A DNA stretch of 24,558 nucleotides, from positions 1 to 24,558 of IMG/VR virus record IMGVR_UViG_3300024999_000379. One strand, 5' to 3'. The stretch's first letter is position 1, and every line of letters starts with the position of its first letter. Position numbers and translations under genes: made by a program. Source of the DNA: a virus. Shown piece by piece: positions 18,661 through 24,558 of the stretch. The notes under the pieces were generated by a model. That model saw nothing but the letters and a program-made list of their open reading frames with translations. It had not been told where the DNA came from and made no database searches.

Positions 18661-19068
18661 GTGAGAAAAATTATCAAATCATTACTCCTATCTATGACGA
18701 TGGCGTTGGTGTTCGCGTTGCCGGTATTAGCTGAGGGACCACCTGCTATTTCAGCTGACGTTGCCACCGTATCGCAACAAATTACAAATCTCAGGGAATT
18801 AGAACTACCGTTTAGGAACAATCCATCAATTACGCTTAATGGCAGGATATTCGATCTAACGGTTGAGTTACAAATTCATAAACTTAAATTCGAGTCTGAG
18901 GCTACGTTTAGTGATATAGCGAAAGCTACAATGATTCCAGTGATTGACAATTCCACACTAACGCTGAAGGGCAGGCATTTTAATAGTATTGCGCTCATGG
19001 CTTCGTATGGATTCATAAGTGACGATGACGCAATAGACCAGTTGCAGGCATTAATCATGGTGCAGTAA
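18661..19068 (+). CDS. Secreted protein with two internal repeats (moron)
   Basis: GTG 18661 follows AAGGAGG. The 135-residue precursor has a classic signal peptide (basic start, hydrophobic MTMALVFALPVLA, cleavage probably after residue 24). The mature part contains two related stretches of about 35 residues: ITLNGRIFDLTVELQ... and LTLKGRHFNSIALMA..., each followed by a helix with F-S/I-D-x-A. The gene is on the opposite strand to all late neighbours and has its own promoter and terminator, the definition of a moron. It probably acts at the cell surface of the lysogen, for instance in superinfection exclusion or host fitness; no family recognised. Confidence 0.8.
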   Translation: MRKIIKSLLLSMTMALVFALPVLAEGPPAISADVATVSQQITNLRELELPFRNNPSITLNGRIFDLTVELQIHKLKFESEATFSDIAKATMIPVIDNSTLTLKGRHFNSIALMASYGFISDDDAIDQLQALIMVQ

Positions 19069-19083
19069 GCAAGCGAACGAGAA

Positions 19084-19113
19084 AGAGCAGGAAATTAATC
19101 CTGCTCTTTTATT
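19084..19113 (+). terminator. Terminator of the moron
   Basis: AGAGCAGGA (19084-19092), loop AATTAA, TCCTGCTCT (19099-19107), nine perfect pairs, then TTTATTTTA. It overlaps the stop codon of the convergent 1611-residue gene and may act weakly in that direction too. Confidence 0.88.
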
Positions 19114-22100
19114 TTATGAAAAACTTTTTGGAATAAGTTTCTACCCGTTGCATTTCCTTTGCATCCTTAGCTGAATTAGCCTTCATGGTCAGTTGTAACA
19201 TCTGAGTCTTGATAGTGTTAATCTTGGATTCCTTGTCAGGATCAGAGCTAGCCTGAATTTTGTTTATCTGCTTAGTTCCCCTGCTTAACGCCGCGCTTAC
19301 GCCAACCATAGAGTTCTTAATATCTTCCTCTTTGGTTAACTTTTTAGCAGGTATCTTCTCAATGATGTTCTTGTCCACAGCGGCAGCAGAAAGTTTATCC
19401 AACTTATCATAAAAGTCTGTAGTCGCTTGATTACTGAACTTGGGGTCTGACGAGAATTGGGTTGACAGAACTTTGCCGGGACTTCCGCCCGGAACCAATA
19501 AAGGAGTTCCGAACTGACCGATTACCCCACTATACGACTTGACTAAATAGTCCAATTGCTTTGGAGATATTCCACTGGGTAGACCTGGAATGTCGGTGCT
19601 TAATTTTCCTATCTCTTTGGCAATTTGCGTGGTCTTATCATCGTACTGAAGATACTTTGAACGCTTATCCATAAGCATACCTTGTGGAACGATTGCCCGA
19701 TTAGCGAAATCGCGATTCGTTGCAATGTTCCAGGTCGCAGGAGAGAAGAAGTTGCTGTCGATTGGATTGGCAGGACTGAAATTAGTAGCTACAGTATTTC
19801 TGAAGCCTTTAAGGGGTTCCTTCTGTCCTTCTGCTGCCCTCATACTTCTCTCGAATAAGGACCCAAACAATACGCCCAACTCTCTTGATTTGGGGACTTT
19901 AATAAACGTTTTTCCACCTTCCTTCGGTATCAGAAAGTAGCTATCCTTGGTTCGATTATCCAACGCTTGATAATTAGGATTGTCCCTATTTATCATATAG
20001 AGAGCAACGTCAGGGACAGTAATGGCAACCCCTGCCTTAGCCATTGTCGCAAGTGCAACCTTGGGAGAGGAAAACCCCCTAAAGAAGCGGTCAAGCCCTT
20101 GGACCCCGGCGTTGGCGTACGGTGTAATTTTATCCACATTCTTTGTGATGTTTCCACCCCTAGAGAAATTGACAGTCACGTCGTTCGCCGAATAAAGAGC
20201 TTTTGTAATATCGTTTGTCTTATCCAGAACCCTATTAAACTCCGCCAAACGCGGTATGGTTTCCGTAAGAGTGTTAAATGATTCGATAGCCTTAATAGGT
20301 TTCATTGCAATTTTCTTAACCATGCTTCCTTTGTCCATCAATTCGGCAGCCGATTTTGTAACATCACCATTCGAAAAGAAGTTTCCGCCACCGCCGCCTA
20401 CCGCCTTGTACTTCTGTAAGCGCGGGCTATTGGTTAGAACGTCTTTTCCTGCACTAAGAAGACCTTTACCAAATTTAAATGGATTTGACTCCGACCCGTA
20501 CACGTAGGATGTAGGAATATCCCTGAAAATGTTTCTAATGGCAAATAATGGATTCTTTTGAGTTATCAGACTTTTGAATCCATTCGTCAATGTACTGAGA
20601 ATCGGAATATTACCTATCGACTTAGGTAATCCATTCATTGCGTCCAGAAGCATCTTGTCGTTGATCTTCAGGTAAACAGGTTTACCATCTTCAAGAACGG
20701 TGATGATGTTGTCCAAATTACTGAACATTCCATCCTTCGTAGGAATAACCTCAGCAAGTGGATTAAGCTTTTCAGGTGCCTCCCTGACTGAACTCAGCAA
20801 GCTTTGTCCAACTTCATTATATTTTGCCGTTCTAATTGTTCGGTCAACTAAATTCATAATGTTTTCAATCGGGTCCTTGATGTCGCGTTCTGAACCTGAC
20901 ATCTTGCGAATAGGCGTGCGTTGATTAGCGAACTTCTGCGAGACGTTATCAGAAATAGACTTTTCGAGTTCGCTGAAATCCCTTTGAGTCGGGAAATAAC
21001 TCTTATACGTTTTTCTTAATCCCGCGTAAATTTCCTTGTTAACGATACCCGTATCGACGCCCCATGTGTTCATGAAGGAATCCAACCATTTAACAATGCC
21101 ATCCCCAATAGCTTTATACTCAGGATTATCTCTCTCTGCAATTCTTACCGCATCCCTAGACATCTTAGATGTATAGTTAGCCTGAACTGGTGTAGGCTTC
21201 TTGTCGATAACCTTGTCATAAACTTGATTTCCATCCTTATTTTTGACTAAGAAACCTTGCTTATCCACCTTGGGGACTTGATGGCTAACCTCTGCAGCCC
21301 TATCAATATTATGGCGCTGTGACATATAGGTCCAGAACTTTTCTTCCTGCCCATTGGGGATAGCTTCCACAGTTGACTTTAAGGATTCCCCAACTTTATT
21401 ACCCCGCTTATCAACTAATGCTGTCAAGAAGTTGTGGTCAATAATACCGCTAACATTCTTCGTATTGCTTGCCAACTTTCCTATATCCGACCCAGTAACC
21501 TTGGCAGCATTAGCAATAGGTTGTTGAGTATTAACAATGGCTGTATAGAATTTATCCCAAGCGTTTTTAAAGTTTATTTTTTCCTTTTGCTTGCCGATAA
21601 TTATCTTACTTTGCGGTTCAGGAAGAATAGGATCTGCTGAAGCACCGAACATCTGCAAGTTCATTTTTAGCCTGACTTCCTTAGCCATCTCAGGTGGTAG
21701 CTCATCAATGCTAACCTTTCCCGACTTAATACCTTCCTGCAAAGATGGAATGTCGCCTTGCCATTTGGATTCCGACTTGACCTTATTCCAGAAGATATTC
21801 TCGTTAACTATTTTTCTAGAAGCCACCAACTTCGGATCCATTACAACCCCATCAGCCTTAGTGGTACCTAGTTTCTCCCTGATAGGGCTAACATCTTGAT
21901 AGCCTAATGCTAAGCCAAGCTCCCTTTGTTTTAATGGGGAATAATCATTATTAGTAATAGCTTTGGCCACCTTATTAAAGGATTCCGTATCCCTTGCCAC
22001 AAGCCCCACCATGTTACCCGTCTGTGTTCGAACTTTTCCAATAGGTAAGTTATGATCTTTTGCGAAAATTTCCATTTCAGGAGTTAGTGAATTTTCTAGA

Positions 22101-23944
22101 TAGGCAGGCTTTCCGTTTAATATTTGTGACATTTCCCATTGTTTTGAAGGTCCTAATATTTTTTCCCACTCAGCTATATGAGCTTGCCGACTCTCAGGAG
22201 TTGGGTATTTTTGATGAAATTCATCCATAGACTTTCTGTATGGATTTTGCTCAAGATACTGATTATAAGTTCCCCACTCTTCCTTATAACCCCTACGATT
22301 TATTCCTTTGTTATCACCAACTCTGGCAATCTCCAACTTACTAGGAACATCAACCCTCTTCGGAATCTCCCCACTCTTAACTGGTTTATTTACTACAGGT
22401 ATACCTTCCTTATTCGTCCATGTCAAAGGTTTCCCCCTGACTGAAGTAGGAATTGGAGCATCCATAACTTCCTGCGGAACCATACTCGTCCATGATTTTC
22501 TAGGTGCTAAATCAGGGATAATGCCTGCCGCCCTACCCATACTACGTTCCTGTGGAGCCATTACGTTCTTTGTCGATTGTGCCTTTTCCCATTTTGAAAT
22601 TAGTTCAGGAAGATTAACTCCCGTATTCTTGGCTATATCGTCATACGCTTGAGAAATGGTTGTGCCTTGCGGATACCCTGCCAATACGTCAGTATGTCCA
22701 ATGTAGTTTTGCGCGGCTTGTATGCCATCCTGAAGCTCACTCATAGCCCTTTGTTCGCTAGTAGTAAAGGAATACTTTCCTTGGTTTGGCAGGTCGTTAA
22801 ATAGTTTTTGTAATTCACCCTGCTTAGTATTGCGAACTGAATCAGGGATAGGATTAATAACGCTTGGGGTTTTATCAACCCCTGCATCATATTTTACCGC
22901 ACTCTTCCGTAATTCTTCGGATTTTATGTTTTCAAGAGTAGGAGGTTTATAAGCGTTCTGCACATCCTCAAGAGGATTAACCTTTACCCCATTTGCCTTA
23001 ATAGCCGCCGATAGCTTTGCTCCTTGCTCAAGAGTAAGTGCATCATTCGACTTAAGTGGTCCTAATCCAGTTTTGCGTTGGACATTGTAGGAGGGACGCA
23101 TAGGACCGTATGGTTCAGCAGGGACACCGAGAGGCTTGACTAATGACTTAACACCACTTATTCCTTCTCCAATCCCCTTAAATGCCCCTCTTGCTACTGC
23201 CCCACCTAATGCAATGGTCGGAACCTGTTTTTCCCTATTAATAAGGTCCTGCCAAGTTCCATTCTGCTGAATATTTTCTACGGGAGATACTACTCCAGAG
23301 TACGTCGCGGCATCCGTCAGCCCACCCTTGATAAAGCTAGGTATTTTAGAACCGACCTTATTAGCCGTCGAAGCAAGAGCAGGGGATAATTTACTCAATC
23401 CTTTACCCAAGACTCCCACAGCACCTTCGCCCGCCATCCACAATGGTATTTGAGGAACCTGTTCACCGAGCATGGCAGGAAATGAATTAACCGGATTTGC
23501 TTCTAAATAACTCTTACTAGCCTGTATTCCTGTTAATTGCTGTTTCCCTAAGTCAGCCATACCAGGTAACGGATTCTTTGTTAGCATATTGGCAATATCA
23601 GCATTTTGCTTAACTGCACCAGTTCTCGACAATCCATGAGCTAGCCCTAACCCAACCTGACCAGGCAAGCCTTTAATATCCCCTGCTTTTATCTGGTCCC
23701 ATGTTGAGGGTTGAGTAGGTTGAGCAATAGGCACACTCACAGCATGTGAAGTAGTCAAGTATTTTGAGAAGTCAGTGGAAGTGTCTTCGTGGAACTCAGG
23801 TTGCGTGGTGGCGAGGGAACTAGCTTGAACAGGAGGCTTCTCTAATCCAAAGAATGAATATGGGTCGCTCTCCTTCTGAGTAATTGTTTTTTTCTTCTCA
23901 TTCGGATCATCTATCCCAAAATAACTGTATGCACTCCCCATCAT
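19109..23944 (-). CDS. Large LPD38-type virion protein
   Basis: The 1611-residue protein starts at ATG 23944 after AAGGGGG. It begins with two copies of Y-S-x-F-G-(I/L)-(D/E) (YSYFGIDD at 7-14 and YSFFGLEK) and is Pro/Ser-rich up to about residue 200. The C-terminal third has PYANAGVQGLDRFFRGFSSP and FLIPKEGGKTFIKVP, as in large polyvalent proteins with the LPD38 domain, found in podovirus-like phages. Ala/Gly-rich hydrophobic helices (KVALATMAKAGVAITVP) could interact with membranes. With the adjacent transglycosylase it is likely an internal, ejected protein that helps genome entry. Very large for a single gene; no break seen. Confidence 0.72.
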   Translation of the reverse strand: MMGSAYSYFGIDDPNEKKKTITQKESDPYSFFGLEKPPVQASSLATTQPEFHEDTSTDFSKYLTTSHAVSVPIAQPTQPSTWDQIKAGDIKGLPGQVGLGLAHGLSRTGAVKQNADIANMLTKNPLPGMADLGKQQLTGIQASKSYLEANPVNSFPAMLGEQVPQIPLWMAGEGAVGVLGKGLSKLSPALASTANKVGSKIPSFIKGGLTDAATYSGVVSPVENIQQNGTWQDLINREKQVPTIALGGAVARGAFKGIGEGISGVKSLVKPLGVPAEPYGPMRPSYNVQRKTGLGPLKSNDALTLEQGAKLSAAIKANGVKVNPLEDVQNAYKPPTLENIKSEELRKSAVKYDAGVDKTPSVINPIPDSVRNTKQGELQKLFNDLPNQGKYSFTTSEQRAMSELQDGIQAAQNYIGHTDVLAGYPQGTTISQAYDDIAKNTGVNLPELISKWEKAQSTKNVMAPQERSMGRAAGIIPDLAPRKSWTSMVPQEVMDAPIPTSVRGKPLTWTNKEGIPVVNKPVKSGEIPKRVDVPSKLEIARVGDNKGINRRGYKEEWGTYNQYLEQNPYRKSMDEFHQKYPTPESRQAHIAEWEKILGPSKQWEMSQILNGKPAYLENSLTPEMEIFAKDHNLPIGKVRTQTGNMVGLVARDTESFNKVAKAITNNDYSPLKQRELGLALGYQDVSPIREKLGTTKADGVVMDPKLVASRKIVNENIFWNKVKSESKWQGDIPSLQEGIKSGKVSIDELPPEMAKEVRLKMNLQMFGASADPILPEPQSKIIIGKQKEKINFKNAWDKFYTAIVNTQQPIANAAKVTGSDIGKLASNTKNVSGIIDHNFLTALVDKRGNKVGESLKSTVEAIPNGQEEKFWTYMSQRHNIDRAAEVSHQVPKVDKQGFLVKNKDGNQVYDKVIDKKPTPVQANYTSKMSRDAVRIAERDNPEYKAIGDGIVKWLDSFMNTWGVDTGIVNKEIYAGLRKTYKSYFPTQRDFSELEKSISDNVSQKFANQRTPIRKMSGSERDIKDPIENIMNLVDRTIRTAKYNEVGQSLLSSVREAPEKLNPLAEVIPTKDGMFSNLDNIITVLEDGKPVYLKINDKMLLDAMNGLPKSIGNIPILSTLTNGFKSLITQKNPLFAIRNIFRDIPTSYVYGSESNPFKFGKGLLSAGKDVLTNSPRLQKYKAVGGGGGNFFSNGDVTKSAAELMDKGSMVKKIAMKPIKAIESFNTLTETIPRLAEFNRVLDKTNDITKALYSANDVTVNFSRGGNITKNVDKITPYANAGVQGLDRFFRGFSSPKVALATMAKAGVAITVPDVALYMINRDNPNYQALDNRTKDSYFLIPKEGGKTFIKVPKSRELGVLFGSLFERSMRAAEGQKEPLKGFRNTVATNFSPANPIDSNFFSPATWNIATNRDFANRAIVPQGMLMDKRSKYLQYDDKTTQIAKEIGKLSTDIPGLPSGISPKQLDYLVKSYSGVIGQFGTPLLVPGGSPGKVLSTQFSSDPKFSNQATTDFYDKLDKLSAAAVDKNIIEKIPAKKLTKEEDIKNSMVGVSAALSRGTKQINKIQASSDPDKESKINTIKTQMLQLTMKANSAKDAKEMQRVETYSKKFFIK

Positions 23945-23953
23945 TCCACCCCC

Positions 23954-24558
23954 TTATTCCGGTTCATATCCAGGGTACCTTCTCTTTGTGATGTAGTCAT
24001 GTAAGCTTTGTATATCAGCGCCCTTATCGGCAAACTTAGAGGCATTAGCATTAATGAAGTTTAAGATTTCTGCTTCACCCTTGCCTTGCGAATCCATGCT
24101 ATTAATAATCGCAATGGCTTGATTCTGAGCTATCTTGGCATCTTGCGCTGTAATGGGAGTTGCTTTATCTGACTTAACCTTGCTTCCCTCGCTCACGGTG
24201 TAGTTCTTGGCCTTATCCAATACTCTTTGCAGATATTCATTAGTGCCCTCCCCGTAGCCGAGGATACCACCCTCTAGCGAGCCCGCCTGCTTTGCCCTAA
24301 TCGCTAGATACTTGGCCGCCGCATAGATACTTGATTTAGCATCAGACCTATTTGTTAACCCTTGTTCATCTGCTGTTGTCTTTAAGAATTGACCTAATCC
24401 CGTTGCTCCTGATGTTTTATTTACAGCGTTAGGGTTCCAGCTAGACTCTGCCTCTAGTAACCCTGCAAGAATAGCAGGAGGTATTCCGTTTTTAGCAGCA
24501 GCATCATTAACGAAATTGGCATATTCGAGAGGCATACTACCACCACTAATAACTCCAC
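23954..24558 (-). CDS. Lytic transglycosylase (SLT domain), 5' end possibly outside
   Basis: The SLT goose-lysozyme-like motif is visible: LLEAESSWNPNAV with the catalytic Glu (residue 30 from ATG 24535), then SGATGLGQF and AAKYL. These enzymes cleave the glycan strand of peptidoglycan; in virions they open the wall for DNA entry. ATG 24535 has only a weak GGTGG upstream, and the frame stays open to the window edge (GVISGGS), so the real start may lie outside. The C-terminal 100 residues are helical. It precedes the LPD38-type gene by nine bases, forming a pair typical of ejection complexes. Confidence 0.78.
   Translation of the reverse strand, partial: GVISGGSMPLEYANFVNDAAAKNGIPPAILAGLLEAESSWNPNAVNKTSGATGLGQFLKTTADEQGLTNRSDAKSSIYAAAKYLAIRAKQAGSLEGGILGYGEGTNEYLQRVLDKAKNYTVSEGSKVKSDKATPITAQDAKIAQNQAIAIINSMDSQGKGEAEILNFINANASKFADKGADIQSLHDYITKRRYPGYEPE

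Overview
The window looks like roughly half of a temperate, tailed phage of an endospore-forming Bacillota host. Supporting signs are strong AGGAGG-type ribosome binding sites on almost every gene, GTG/TTG starts, a protein matching the DNA-binding domain of the sporulation regulator Spo0A, and Gram-positive phage families (Rha, YopX, DUF1653, XhlA, LigA-related, LPD38). The moderately AT-rich composition fits several clostridial or paenibacillal lineages; the genus cannot be fixed from this sequence. No integrase, recombinase or att site is visible. A plasmid-style replicon is present instead, so the best reading is a phage-plasmid (a prophage maintained as a plasmid), although the rest of the genome is not seen.

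Layout. (1) 1-5247, minus strand: leftward early operon led by a Cro-like repressor, then an HNH endonuclease, a structured stretch that may encode a plus-strand RNA, an HTH protein, Rha, several small Cys-rich proteins, a Spo0A-C protein and a short C5 methyltransferase-like protein. (2) 5263-5423: immunity region with a near-consensus leftward promoter and three operator half-sites. (3) 5424-9905, plus strand: CI-like repressor, then a replicon consisting of a small membrane protein, a leader peptide, a predicted antisense RNA with a UUGGCG loop, an attenuator-like hairpin, a winged-helix Rep protein, three 23-bp iterons, three perfect DnaA boxes, a MerR/coiled-coil protein (possible segregation factor), an FtsK/SpoIIIE-type ATPase and a replication-relaxation protein. 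(4) 9906-15293, minus strand: a second operon of small phage proteins, a YdjM-like membrane hydrolase, a radical SAM enzyme, a second winged-helix replication protein and a solitary Phd-like antitoxin with a palindromic operator in its own promoter. (5) 15372-17239, minus strand: lysis region with holin-like protein, amidase and XhlA, interrupted by two predicted small RNA genes, each with its own promoter and terminator; one has the acceptor stem and elbow of a tRNA but no normal anticodon arm. (6) 17241-24558, minus strand: tail fibre/receptor-binding genes, a 1611-residue LPD38-type virion protein and a lytic transglycosylase, with one inserted plus-strand secreted protein gene (a moron) at 18624-19113.

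Working together. The CI/Cro switch decides between lysogeny and leftward early expression. In lysogeny the Rep-iteron-DnaA-box unit would replicate the circular phage DNA, with copy number plausibly held down by the antisense RNA and leader. The other winged-helix protein (14335-15102) may serve lytic replication. Late leftward genes build the injection machinery and fibres and lyse the cell. The most interesting parts are the antisense/attenuator control region (6213-6396), the iteron origin (6810-6978), the tRNA-like RNA (15425-15546) and the switch-like RNA upstream of xhlA (16893-17028). All functional statements rest on sequence patterns read by eye; no database search or folding program was run.
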